Part shown: one piece after another, positions 6,821 through 14,574 of the stretch
Layout of the letters: each line of letters starts with the position of its first letter
Numbering within the stretch: the first letter of the stretch is position 1
The notes under the pieces: model-generated
Told to the model about the DNA's origin: nothing
What the model saw: the letters and a program-made list of their open reading frames with translations, nothing else
Databases searched by the model: none
Virus record (IMG/VR): IMGVR_UViG_3300037140_000143
Coordinates: 1 to 41,409 of that record
Length of the DNA stretch: 41,409 nt
Origin: a virus
Direction: 5' to 3' (one strand)
Translations under genes and position numbers: made by a program

Positions 6821-8458
6821 ATGGCTCCCACCAAGACCGATACCGGGCACGGCGCGCTGTTCGACAGCTTCCCCGACCGTCCGCAGTCCCTACACGGCGG
6901 CGCGAAATTCGACGAGGGGTTCAACCTCCAGCCGAAGCCTGCAGGCCGAGCTGGCAGGAACTTCGATGAGTTCGGCAACCCGACCGCACCGGAGAACGGG
7001 CAGCACGGCGAAATCTTCGACGACTGGCGCGAGTGGACCTCCATGCCAGACGCGCACGGCGGGACGATGTTCGACGAGGGCTTCGGCGAGCACACCGCCA
7101 ACCAGTCGAGTCAAGGCCCGCTGTTCGACCTCTTCCAGCCCTCTACACAGGTCAAGTTCATCTACGACGGTCAGGACAGCGAAGGGATCGTCGACCACGT
7201 ACGCCAGGACGGTGTTGTAATGGTCGCACCGCGCGGCGGAGGGAAGGCCGTGGAGGTCGATCTCGGCCAGTTCCTCGGCTACCGGTCACCGTCGATGGAC
7301 AACGCGACGACCACTGCTGAGCGTTCGACTGCCGAGGCGCCTTCCGCTTGGGATCAGATTGCGCACGGCGCTAAGCGCGGTGCGGCACCGGACATCGGAA
7401 CACCTGTACAGCCCGTCAGCGAGGGGCCGGGCAACACGAACGGGCGCTCTGACGTTGACGCTGACTGGTCAGTCGTCGATCACCTCAAGACGCTGCTAGG
7501 CGAGGACGATGTAGCGAAGGCGGCGGGTGAGCCGGGGTATAGCCATAGTGAGATCACGGTTGGAGGCCTTCGCTCTGGTATGCACGAGCACTATCACGGC
7601 AGCAATGTCATCGGCATCTCTAGCCATGCGAGTAATCGGGACGGCATCACGGCCAGTGGGATTACGGGCAGCACATCGCGGCCTCTTGCTGGTCACTTCG
7701 CATCGCATAGGGAAGCCCACCAGGCGATCGTTGCCCATCACCAAAGCCTCGGCAAGACCACTGGCTCCCTGCTCAATGTGGCGAAGGTCCGTCTCCCCAG
7801 CGAACGCCTCCGCTCCTATAGCGAGTGGTCCGGCGTCACGACGATCGCCAAGGAGGTCACGGTCGCCGAGACCGCAGTCCAGGCGGAGGAAGGCCGTGCG
7901 ACGCTCGCGGGCGCAAAGGGTGCCGGTAGCTACTGTCCGGAATGCCGGGAGCAGAAGGGCAAGCTCACGGACGACGGTCGCTGCCCGGACTGCAACACGG
8001 TCCTCAAGGCTCACGAGCCCGGCGTCATCTCACGCGAGAAGGGCGACGGCAACGGCTCTAGCGAAGACAGCTCCACACCCGGCGTCGCTGACAAGACCAA
8101 CACATCCTTCGGCGAGCTCCGCAAGGCGTTCGGCGCCGCCGCCGACCCGGGCGCCGGCGGCCAGACCGTGACATGGGATGGCTCCCCCCACTCCCAGGGC
8201 CAACAGACCGGGCAGGCCACCTCTGACCCGGATGGCCCCGAGGTCCCCGAGCGGGAGCACAAGGACAGCGACCACCACGGCAACCTGTCCGGTGTCCCAA
8301 CGACCTGCCCGCACTGCGGTCAGGTGATCGCCGAACTCGACGCCAAGACCGAGGAGGGCGCGCCCACACACAAGTGTCTTGAGGGACTGCTCGGTGTCAC
8401 CAAGACCGAGAAGGAGACCTCGGCCTTTGACGCGCTCCGCTCACTGGTAGCGGCATGA
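6821..8458 (+). CDS. Head-region protein with FD-motif repeats and zinc ribbons
   Basis: The protein has 545 residues and no family that I recognise. Residues 11-105 carry six FD motifs (at 14, 30, 48, 66, 84 and 102), in contexts such as HGGAKFDEGF, AGRNFDEFG, HGEIFDDW and HGGTMFDEGF; the last five are exactly 18 residues apart. Residues 110-160 look like a small beta domain. The middle (about 240-340) is His-rich and may be a folded domain. CPEC and CPDC (about 367-390), and a later CPHC with HKC, are two zinc-ribbon-like sets separated by a disordered Gly/Ser/Pro segment. The C-terminus ends in SAFDALRSLVAA, resembling another FD motif. It is coupled to the protease gene by ATGA, so an internal head or scaffold-associated role is likely. 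Confidence 0.7.
   Translation: MAPTKTDTGHGALFDSFPDRPQSLHGGAKFDEGFNLQPKPAGRAGRNFDEFGNPTAPENGQHGEIFDDWREWTSMPDAHGGTMFDEGFGEHTANQSSQGPLFDLFQPSTQVKFIYDGQDSEGIVDHVRQDGVVMVAPRGGGKAVEVDLGQFLGYRSPSMDNATTTAERSTAEAPSAWDQIAHGAKRGAAPDIGTPVQPVSEGPGNTNGRSDVDADWSVVDHLKTLLGEDDVAKAAGEPGYSHSEITVGGLRSGMHEHYHGSNVIGISSHASNRDGITASGITGSTSRPLAGHFASHREAHQAIVAHHQSLGKTTGSLLNVAKVRLPSERLRSYSEWSGVTTIAKEVTVAETAVQAEEGRATLAGAKGAGSYCPECREQKGKLTDDGRCPDCNTVLKAHEPGVISREKGDGNGSSEDSSTPGVADKTNTSFGELRKAFGAAADPGAGGQTVTWDGSPHSQGQQTGQATSDPDGPEVPEREHKDSDHHGNLSGVPTTCPHCGQVIAELDAKTEEGAPTHKCLEGLLGVTKTEKETSAFDALRSLVAA
6851..7135 (+). repeat. Degenerate 54-bp (18-codon) coding repeat
   Basis: Six copies of a G-x-x-F-D-x-x/F unit lie here in the N-terminal part of the 545-residue head-region protein. 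The FD pairs are at codons 14, 30, 48, 66, 84 and 102, so four of the five intervals are exactly 18 residues. DNA identity between units is modest, so the repeat is old or kept at the protein level. Confidence 0.7.
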
Positions 8459-9897
8459 AACGCACCGATGCAGTTGCACTTAACGAGGACTTCGAGTACG
8501 TCGGCGACATCACGAAGTCGTACATCGACGAGGCCACCGGGAAGCGTTACATCATCGGTGCTGCGACCGGGCTCGAGGAGGACCAGGACGGCGAGCGCAT
8601 GTCCAAGCGCGCGATCGACGGCATGATGCGCGCGATCAACGCAGGCGGCGTGAAGGTCACCGCAGGCACCCATGACCAGAACTGGATGACCGAGATCGGC
8701 GATGTCGTCCAGGCGCACATCGACCCCGAGACCGACCAGCTGATGATCAAGACGGAGCTTCCCCCGGCGGGCGCCGACGCGATCGCTGACAAGGCGTGGG
8801 ACGAGACACGCAAGCGCAAGATGGCATGGTCGGTCGGCGGCAAGCTCCGCGCCGCATTCCACGAGCTCACCGACACTGGCAAGAAGCGCAAGGTACTCGA
8901 CCTCGTTGACCCGCGCCACATGTGCCTGACCGACAAGCCTGCCTACCAGCACAGCTTCGCGCACGCAGTCGCCAAGACCTGGGACGGCGATGAGCCAGCC
9001 GACGACGCTTTCGTAGAGGAGGACATCGCGAAGGATGTGACGGGCTCGTGGGTGCCCGGCGGCGGCGGTAACAGCGGCCAGGACAGTGAAACGGGCGGCA
9101 AACGAAACGCCGGCACCAAGAAGCCCGGCAGCAAGGGCCTCAGCGTCGACGACGACGGCAAGGACAAGCCCGAGGACGACGACAACGAGGACACCGTCGA
9201 ACCGGCCGAGCGGCACCTCTCCTGCCCCCAGTGCGGTCACGAGTTCGCGGCGGATATCCCGGTCGACATGACCCCGGAGGAACGCCAGGACCAGGACAAG
9301 CGCAAGAACGAACTTGAAGACAGCGTCCCCGGCGATGGCTCCGGGGCCGGCAGTAAGAACGATGGCGAATCCTCCGAGGACAAGCCTGCTGATAACAACC
9401 AACAGGACGACGACGATGACGACGACAAACCGTCGAAGTCGACCAAGAAGTCCAAGGAGGCCACGATGGATCTCGAGAAGCGCATTGAGGAGCTAGAGGC
9501 TCTTCTGGCGAAGCAGGCCGACGACGCGAAGCAGCAGTCCGCCACCGAGGTGGCGAAGTCCAAGAAGGTCAGCGACGCTGTCCTGAAGATGGCCACCGAC
9601 GAGGGTGTCGACCCCGGTGTCCTGAAGGTCGTCGCGCTCGCGACAGGCGACCTGTCGGAGGATCTGGAGAAGACGCGCACCGAATCCAAGGAGGGCTTCG
9701 AGCTCGTCGCGAAGGCGCTGATGGAGCTCAGGGAGACCGTCGGCAAGCTCCCGGCCGGCCGTAAGAGCGTCGCCCGCGTCCTGAAGAACGGCAAAGAGGA
9801 CGACGCGGAGACCACGGTGGAGAAGGAGATCGACGACGCCGAGTCCGTCACGGACGTGCTGAAGGTCATGAACCGCGAGACGTACGGCATCCACTAG
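8455..9897 (+). CDS. Prohead protease with C-terminal scaffold domain
   Basis: The protein has 480 residues, starting in an ATGA overlap. Residues 15-170 match the HK97-type prohead serine protease family: VTAGTHDQNWMTEIGDVVQA gives candidate catalytic H73, and KMAWSVGGKLRAAF gives S126. Such proteases cleave scaffold and capsid N-termini during maturation. Residues 180-335 are highly charged, disordered and contain one CPQCGHEF zinc-knuckle-like element. Residues 338-480 form a coiled-coil scaffold (LEKRIEELEALLAKQ), which can also be made separately from an internal start at 9466. The protease-scaffold fusion with a nested scaffold resembles the lambda C/Nu3 arrangement. It directly precedes the capsid region. 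Confidence 0.85.
   Translation: MKRTDAVALNEDFEYVGDITKSYIDEATGKRYIIGAATGLEEDQDGERMSKRAIDGMMRAINAGGVKVTAGTHDQNWMTEIGDVVQAHIDPETDQLMIKTELPPAGADAIADKAWDETRKRKMAWSVGGKLRAAFHELTDTGKKRKVLDLVDPRHMCLTDKPAYQHSFAHAVAKTWDGDEPADDAFVEEDIAKDVTGSWVPGGGGNSGQDSETGGKRNAGTKKPGSKGLSVDDDGKDKPEDDDNEDTVEPAERHLSCPQCGHEFAADIPVDMTPEERQDQDKRKNELEDSVPGDGSGAGSKNDGESSEDKPADNNQQDDDDDDDKPSKSTKKSKEATMDLEKRIEELEALLAKQADDAKQQSATEVAKSKKVSDAVLKMATDEGVDPGVLKVVALATGDLSEDLEKTRTESKEGFELVAKALMELRETVGKLPAGRKSVARVLKNGKEDDAETTVEKEIDDAESVTDVLKVMNRETYGIH
9454..9460 (+). promoter_or_regulatory. Internal Shine-Dalgarno for nested scaffold
   Basis: A perfect AAGGAGG lies five bases before the in-frame ATG at 9466, inside the protease gene. 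It is one of the best ribosome sites in the window and stands exactly where the disordered linker ends and the coiled coil begins. Confidence 0.7.
9466..9897 (+). CDS. Nested capsid scaffold protein (internal start)
   Basis: The product has 143 residues, identical to the C-terminus of the prohead protease gene. MDLEKRIEELEALLAKQADD begins a long charged coiled coil, the usual form of an assembly scaffold. The AAGGAGG at 9454-9460 makes separate translation likely. The protease would be present in few copies and the scaffold in many, as in lambda and other phages with overlapping protease/scaffold genes. The internal start is inferred from the sequence, not proven. Confidence 0.65.
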   Translation: MDLEKRIEELEALLAKQADDAKQQSATEVAKSKKVSDAVLKMATDEGVDPGVLKVVALATGDLSEDLEKTRTESKEGFELVAKALMELRETVGKLPAGRKSVARVLKNGKEDDAETTVEKEIDDAESVTDVLKVMNRETYGIH

Positions 9898-10164
9898 ATG
9901 CGCTGGGGTGAGGCGCCTCAACGCGAGTACACCGTGCGGCGTCTCTGCCCCGGCCCACACGGCTCCGACGCGCACATGTCGGAGTGGTGGCGCTGGGTCA
10001 ACCCCCCGGACCGTGACGGCTGGCACTGCTGCGCCTGCGGATGGAACCCCCCAGAGGTCTCACCGATCGACGGGACGACCGTTGAGCACCCGGACAGCAC
10101 CATCCGGCCAGTCCGACGCGCCATCGTCTTCACCCTTGACGAGCCCATAGCGCTCGCCGCCTAG
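9898..10164 (+). CDS. Hypothetical small Cys-containing protein
   Basis: The ORF has 88 residues and starts directly after the scaffold stop codon. WHCCACGWNPPEVSP is the only recognisable motif and may be half of a zinc site. An internal ATG at 9976 would give a shorter protein of 62 residues. No ribosome site is evident at either start other than coupling to the upstream gene. No family is recognised. Confidence 0.45.
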   Translation: MRWGEAPQREYTVRRLCPGPHGSDAHMSEWWRWVNPPDRDGWHCCACGWNPPEVSPIDGTTVEHPDSTIRPVRRAIVFTLDEPIALAA

Positions 10165-10303
10165 ATCCGGGCCTAGACCCAGATCCCCTACAGCCCCATG
10201 GCTGTCTAGCTTGCCCGCGCCCGCGTGCGGGAGTCACACAACCGCCCCCTCTGGCGGATCTCATAAACCAGCAGAAAGGTCCCCACGAGGGGAGGAGTTA
10301 ACT

Positions 10304-11314
10304 ATGGCTGAATGGATTGACCCAGGCGCATTCGACATGCCGGACGTGAACAAGGCGGTCGATTCAACCGAGCGCGCTCTCATCCGACAGGACTTGGAGC
10401 CCGCAATCACCCGGATCGACATGAAAGGCACACCGCTGCGTAAGCGGTGGGGTCGCATCAAAGCGAACGGCCTCACGCACGAGTACACGCAGCGCACCTC
10501 ACTCGGCACGCCGGAAGGCGGGGCGTTCTACGCCGACGGACAGCTCCCACCGGACGGAACGACGAAGTACCTCCGCAAGGGCAAGATGATCAAGTGCATC
10601 GGCGAGGTCGGCCGCGTCACGGGACTGATGATCGCCGCAGGTCGCTCCTTCGCGGACCAGCTCGCGCTGGAGCAGCAGGCCCGGATGGTCAGTGTCCTCC
10701 AGGAAGAGGAGAAAGGCCTTGTCTACGCCTCCGCGGCGAACCCGAAGACCATCGTCAACGCCGACGGGTCACAGACCGTTGAGTTCCTCGAATTCGACGG
10801 TATCAGCCGGATCATCAACAACGAGGGCGGCGTCGTGTTCTCCGCCTCCGGATTTGCCGGCGGCACGAAGATCAGCATCCCGCTGCTGAACAGCGTGATC
10901 GAAAAAATCTACAACAACAACGGGGAGCCCACCTCGATCCTGGTAGGGGCGAGGGAGAAGCGGTTCTTCAACGAGCTGCTGCAGTCCTTCGTGCGCTACA
11001 ACGGCGACGGGGTCGTTCACGTCGAGCGCCAGCTCGGCACGTCGGTTATGTACTACGACTCGGACTTCGGCAGCCTGCCGATCATCCCCACGCGTTACAT
11101 CACCCCGGAAGCTGGCACCAACGAATCGCAGGCGTTCGTGTTCTGCGAGAAGACCGCCGGCGAGAACATCATCGAGATCGCCGAGCTCCAGAAAATCGGC
11201 TCGCAGCCCCTCGCGAAGATCGACGACTCGGAGAGGTTTATGATAAATGAGTACGAGGCACCCATCTGCCGCGCTCCCCAGTGGAACGCGGAAATAACTG
11301 GGCTAACAGCCTGA
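10304..11314 (+). CDS. Major capsid protein (HK97-fold, SU10-like)
   Basis: The protein has 336 residues. The ATG at 10304 follows GGGGAGGAG at about nine bases, one of the strongest ribosome sites here, which fits a highly expressed gene. Sequence features such as EYTQRTSLGTPEGGAFYADG, GEVGRVTGLMIAAGRSFADQ, EEKGLVYASAANP and SILVGAREKRFFNELL resemble the SU10/DUF5309-type major head proteins with an HK97 fold. The place just after protease and scaffold supports this. The N-terminus has no long delta domain, which fits the presence of a separate scaffold. The C-terminal codons overlap the 3' end of the antisense HNH gene. Confidence 0.85.
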   Translation: MAEWIDPGAFDMPDVNKAVDSTERALIRQDLEPAITRIDMKGTPLRKRWGRIKANGLTHEYTQRTSLGTPEGGAFYADGQLPPDGTTKYLRKGKMIKCIGEVGRVTGLMIAAGRSFADQLALEQQARMVSVLQEEEKGLVYASAANPKTIVNADGSQTVEFLEFDGISRIINNEGGVVFSASGFAGGTKISIPLLNSVIEKIYNNNGEPTSILVGAREKRFFNELLQSFVRYNGDGVVHVERQLGTSVMYYDSDFGSLPIIPTRYITPEAGTNESQAFVFCEKTAGENIIEIAELQKIGSQPLAKIDDSERFMINEYEAPICRAPQWNAEITGLTA

Positions 11315-11737
11315 GTTCTCTCGGTAGGCTCGCGCTGCGCCAGCATGGGCAGCGCGACAAGCGTCGCAGCGGCAATGACCGTTGGTGTATCCACCGTTAG
11401 TACCATGTCGCCAAGGCGATTGTCTTTCCATGATGTGCAGAGCGCGATGACAGTGGTCGCAGAGCACGTCGCACTTAGCCAACTCGGCTTCCCGGCGATC
11501 ATGACCCCAGTGCCACACTCGCGTAAAGTTGGGGGCCTTCGTGGTCTTATCCCGGTGATGGGCAACAAGGCGCTTGGTTGAGCCACATTTGACGCAGATC
11601 TTCCCAGCGAACCATGCGCCCCGGCGTTCGTGTTCGACGCGGCGTTCGCGTTTGCCCTTGTACTCGCGGTGTATGGCGCGACATGCCTCACATCGGCAGG
11701 CGTGGTAGTTGTATCCATTGAGGGTCCCATGCTCCAT
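11303..11737 (-). CDS. Antisense HNH endonuclease with duplicated DNA-binding modules
   Basis: The protein has 144 residues on the minus strand. The core (46-101) has CVKCGS (48-52), AHHRD (60-63) and LCDHCHRALH (92-101), a typical HNH zinc-bound nuclease. It is flanked on both sides by copies of one module: HGTLNGYNYHACRCEACRA (3-21) and HGTNGGYTNGHCRCDACRAA (111-130), each followed by a basic stretch. These CRCxxCR modules are common next to phage HNH domains and probably bind DNA. The gene overlaps the last 12 bases of the capsid gene and fills the gap to the next gene, as expected of an intergenic homing element. I see no clear ribosome site. Confidence 0.85.
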   Translation of the reverse strand: MEHGTLNGYNYHACRCEACRAIHREYKGKRERRVEHERRGAWFAGKICVKCGSTKRLVAHHRDKTTKAPNFTRVWHWGHDRREAELAKCDVLCDHCHRALHIMERQSPWRHGTNGGYTNGHCRCDACRAAHAGAARAYRENSGC

Positions 11738-11776
11738 GTGGAATATGGTATCACAGAACTAGGTGAGGAAGGAAGC

Positions 11777-12244
11777 ATGACTGCATACCCTCCAGAGATC
11801 CTCCGGCCCGACCCGATCGCACTCGGCGAGGGGCCTGCGGGGACCGGTAACGGGCCTGTCGTGATCGTCCAGAACAGCCCTGCGACGGGCGACATCATCA
11901 CCCGTAACAGTGAAGGCTACTGGGTGAACGGGAGCCTCGCGACCGTGCTCGGCTCCCCCGGTGTTACGGCCGCAGTGTCGAAACCGACAGTGGTCTCCGG
12001 CGAACCGATCCAGGACGTCACCGGTGTCTGGTCGACATGGTATGTCGTGACCGCGACCGCCGGGAAAATCAACGTCTCGATCGGGTCATCCAAGGCTATC
12101 GCGGAAGCGAAAACGAACGAGATCATCCCCGCTGCAACGACCCTCGCCGTCAACGTCGAGGAGTTCCGGCTCCCGCCGAAGTGGTGGGTGCTCGTAGAAG
12201 TGACCACCGCGACGATCTCCGAAGTTCGAGTCGTCGAAGGCTAA
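11777..12244 (+). CDS. Hypothetical structural protein after capsid
   Basis: The protein has 155 residues from the ATG at 11777, preceded by GAGGAAGGA. Upstream in-frame codons lie inside the antisense HNH gene and are not convincing. It has an N-terminal Pro/Gly-rich part and a beta-rich C-terminal half ending VEVTTATISEVRVVEG. The location and size suggest a capsid decoration or head-fibre protein. Its C-terminal half resembles in style the next gene (both handle beta-strand patterns with T/A/V), so the two could be related domains; I cannot prove that. Confidence 0.65.
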   Translation: MTAYPPEILRPDPIALGEGPAGTGNGPVVIVQNSPATGDIITRNSEGYWVNGSLATVLGSPGVTAAVSKPTVVSGEPIQDVTGVWSTWYVVTATAGKINVSIGSSKAIAEAKTNEIIPAATTLAVNVEEFRLPPKWWVLVEVTTATISEVRVVEG

Positions 12245-12272
12245 GAGACCACCGCAAACAAAGGATCGTGAC

Positions 12273-12776
12273 ATGCCAGCAACACCACGCGATCTCCTGA
12301 AGCCGCGCGCACAGCGGCTTGCGGAGGTCTTCCAGTCCGAGCAGCTCCAGGCCGGCCAGGCCAACGCCCAGCAGATCATCTTCGGTCTCGAAGCGAAAGC
12401 CGAAGGCACCACCGTCAAATACGAAATCACTGCCGGGGAATACGCACCGGACGGGGTTTCTTTGCCGGTGTCGATCAAAGCCCAGACAGCGCTTGCGCTA
12501 CCGTCCGGGGCAACGACCGGCGCCGGGCAGAAGTGCCTCGTTCTCGTCGAGGTCAACGCTGCGGAAGAAGTTTTCGCCACGGCGTCCGCCCTCACGTCCG
12601 GAACCCCAGTCCTCCCGGCCTTGACGGCTGGTACCGCAGCGAAACCGAAGCGGATCGCGGTCGCGGAAATCCTGGTGCCGGAATCGTTCACCGTCGGCAC
12701 CAGCAAAACGTCACTCTGCACGTTCACGGCGATCAAGTACAGCGCGGGCAACGAGTCGCCGGTCGGCGGCTTCTAG
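12273..12776 (+). CDS. Hypothetical structural protein
   Basis: The protein has 167 residues. The first 40 residues are helical and charged (PRAQRLAEVFQSEQLQAGQA). The rest alternates beta-like segments such as TVKYEITAGEYAPDGVSLPV and KCLVLVEVNAAEEVFATASA. It sits between the capsid and the connector genes, so a head decoration or fibre protein is the natural guess. No family is recognised. Confidence 0.65.
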   Translation: MPATPRDLLKPRAQRLAEVFQSEQLQAGQANAQQIIFGLEAKAEGTTVKYEITAGEYAPDGVSLPVSIKAQTALALPSGATTGAGQKCLVLVEVNAAEEVFATASALTSGTPVLPALTAGTAAKPKRIAVAEILVPESFTVGTSKTSLCTFTAIKYSAGNESPVGGF

Positions 12777-12800
12777 ACAGCAAGCAGAAGGAGAGAGAAC

Positions 12801-13526
12801 ATGGACACGATGCTGGACGTACTGTCGGTCTTGGACTCCAACGACGAGCCCGTTTACAGCAACTGCACGTTGCAGATGGGGGAAGTCGCCCTGGAGTTCA
12901 AGAACGGCCGTAGCAAGGTCGCAGAGCAGTACGCACCCGAGGTGCTTCGCAATCCGAAGCTGATGGTTCCAGGCTACACCGGACCGGCAGCCCCGAAGGT
13001 GCCGAATGTCGCGGCGGAGATCGCCGGTGATGTCCGCCAGCAGCGTCAGGAGTCCCCGGCAGAGACCGAGGCCCGGGTAGCTGCATCGGAGGAGTATCTG
13101 CGCAGCCAGGGCATCCCTATCCCAGAGCGTGTGGCGCCCGTGGCACCTTCAGCGGAGACGGAGGAGTTGAAGGCCAGGATCGCGGAGCTGGAGGCAATGG
13201 TCGCCAGTAGTGTGGACCTGAACACCAAGAAGACGGGGGACGCTTTGCCGGATGGCGGGAAGCGACAGGGCATCGAGTTCCCGGCTGATGGCAAGCCACA
13301 CACCGCGTCGCTGGAAGGCCCCGATGGCAAATCGAAGGAAATCACCACGAGTGTCAAGGTGCTCCCTCCGGATGAGGCTGTGCTGCCCGAGGGCGTCGAG
13401 CCGCTCACCACGGACGGCGAGCCTCGCTGCTGGGCACGTAAGGGTGACGGTACCCAGTGCTCCAACGCGTCGCTCGAGAACAGTCATGCCTGCGGTCTTG
13501 CAGCCCACAAAAAGCTCGTGAAGTAG
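12801..13526 (+). CDS. Hypothetical head-region protein with C-terminal Cys/His motif
   Basis: The protein has 241 residues, with GGAGAGAGAAC before the ATG. Residues 75-135 are charged and contain a short coiled coil (EELKARIAELEAMV). The last 35 residues hold RCWARKGDGTQCSNASLENS then HACGLAAH, a C-x9-C-x9-C-x4-H pattern like the small zinc motif seen at the end of many phage and bacterial proteins. The function is unknown. Two hairpins follow the stop codon. Confidence 0.65.
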   Translation: MDTMLDVLSVLDSNDEPVYSNCTLQMGEVALEFKNGRSKVAEQYAPEVLRNPKLMVPGYTGPAAPKVPNVAAEIAGDVRQQRQESPAETEARVAASEEYLRSQGIPIPERVAPVAPSAETEELKARIAELEAMVASSVDLNTKKTGDALPDGGKRQGIEFPADGKPHTASLEGPDGKSKEITTSVKVLPPDEAVLPEGVEPLTTDGEPRCWARKGDGTQCSNASLENSHACGLAAHKKLVK

Positions 13527-13530
13527 ACAC

Positions 13531-13557
13531 CTTCCGTCCTCCCCGCAAGGACGGAAG
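13531..13557. terminator. Stem-loop after the capsid group
   Basis: CTTCCGTCC (13531-13539) pairs perfectly with GGACGGAAG (13549-13557) around a 9-base loop. It begins five bases after the stop of the preceding gene. No U-run follows, so it may be an attenuator or an mRNA 3'-end stabiliser rather than a full terminator. Confidence 0.5.
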
Positions 13558-13559
13558 CG

Positions 13560-13608
13560 GCCGGGCGTCCCGCGCGTCACCCTCTCTCCGCTCGCGGGAC
13601 GGCCCGGC
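13560..13608. other. Second GC-rich stem-loop
   Basis: A 15-base left arm (13560-13574) pairs with a 16-base right arm (13593-13608) with one bulged base; the loop is 18 bases. With the first hairpin it fills most of the 103-base gap before the connector gene, whose ribosome site (AGGGAGAGGA) lies just after it. Confidence 0.55.
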
Positions 13609-13629
13609 ACCCTTGAGGGAGAGGAACCA

Positions 13630-14574
13630 ATGGCCGTAAACGACAACCGTCCCCAGGTCTCGCAGGTCCTGCGCCGGCTCGGAGCCCTACCGGCAGCATT
13701 GCTCTCCCCGTTCGAACTGAAGGAGGGCGATGTTACGATCTACCCGCTGATCGAAGAACTCCTGTGGGAGTCGATCGCATGGGTCGAGGACCAGGCCACC
13801 ACCGCATTCAACTGTCGCTATCTCCCCGTCACCCAGGAAGGCATCGCGCTCGAACCGGAGCCCGAAGGCGAACAGGGCGAAGGGAAAGAGATCCTCGAAC
13901 GGGGGTTCAAGCTCCCCGAAGGTCAGTGCTTCGAGTACGGGGAAGAAGTCGGCTACGAGGTGTTCGACGGGAACACCACGAACCAGATCCAGCCTCGTAA
14001 GCGCCCGATTGCCCGGATAGCTGCACTGCAGGTCGTCACTCCGATCCTCGGCTACACGAGGGTGTACACGGCGGAAGAGATCAAGAACTACGTCAAGGAG
14101 GGCGTCGTCAAGGTCTGGACCTACAAGTTGGCTGTCGAGCAGGCCCTTCTGCAGACGATCGACTACCAGGCCTGGGGTTCCCTCTTCCCGCCACTCCCCC
14201 AGGCGGTGCAGCTCGCCTACGCGTACGGCTACCCGCTGTTCGACCCGGAGCACGAATTCGGCGGCACTGTCGGGGTTGGGCCTGGCACAAGCTACGACGG
14301 TGGACGGTACTGGCATGTAGGGGACATCCGTGACCCAGAGCAGCTCAACTGGCTGCGGAACCTGCAGCAGGCCGCGGTCTGCAATGCAGCGGCCGAATTC
14401 TTGGGTCAGTCGGCCGGTCTCGCGAGAGGCGTCGTCTCGAGCGTCAGCTTCGACGGGTACAGCCGGGGCCTCTCCACCTCCCCGTTCCAGTCGGAGGTCC
14501 AGGCCCTGATCTCCCGGCGCGACGAGCTGATGGGTCGCCGCAAGCGCCGCTACATCATGAGTACGATCGGATGA
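13630..14574 (+). CDS. Putative head-tail connector protein
   Basis: The protein has 314 residues from an ATG after GAGGGAGAGGA. It is largely helical at both ends, with central segments such as RVYTAEEIKNYVKEG and a beta region. No named family is certain. It is the first of four genes between capsid group and sheath, where myophages place the adaptor, stopper, tail completion and tail terminator. By order it is likely the adaptor/neck protein. The basic C-terminus (RRKRRY) and the ATGA overlap with the next gene support a joint role. Confidence 0.55.
   Translation: MAVNDNRPQVSQVLRRLGALPAALLSPFELKEGDVTIYPLIEELLWESIAWVEDQATTAFNCRYLPVTQEGIALEPEPEGEQGEGKEILERGFKLPEGQCFEYGEEVGYEVFDGNTTNQIQPRKRPIARIAALQVVTPILGYTRVYTAEEIKNYVKEGVVKVWTYKLAVEQALLQTIDYQAWGSLFPPLPQAVQLAYAYGYPLFDPEHEFGGTVGVGPGTSYDGGRYWHVGDIRDPEQLNWLRNLQQAAVCNAAAEFLGQSAGLARGVVSSVSFDGYSRGLSTSPFQSEVQALISRRDELMGRRKRRYIMSTIG

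Noticed and set aside
8320-9402. A 360-residue minus-strand open frame in the protease region
   Set aside because: It is the antisense of the prohead protease and its acidic linker; the valine/leucine-rich translation follows from GAC/GAG codons on the other strand.
11095-11901. A 268-residue minus-strand open frame
   Set aside because: It spans the capsid 3' end, the HNH gene and the next gene in a different frame, and has no motif. The 144-residue HNH frame there is clearly the real one.
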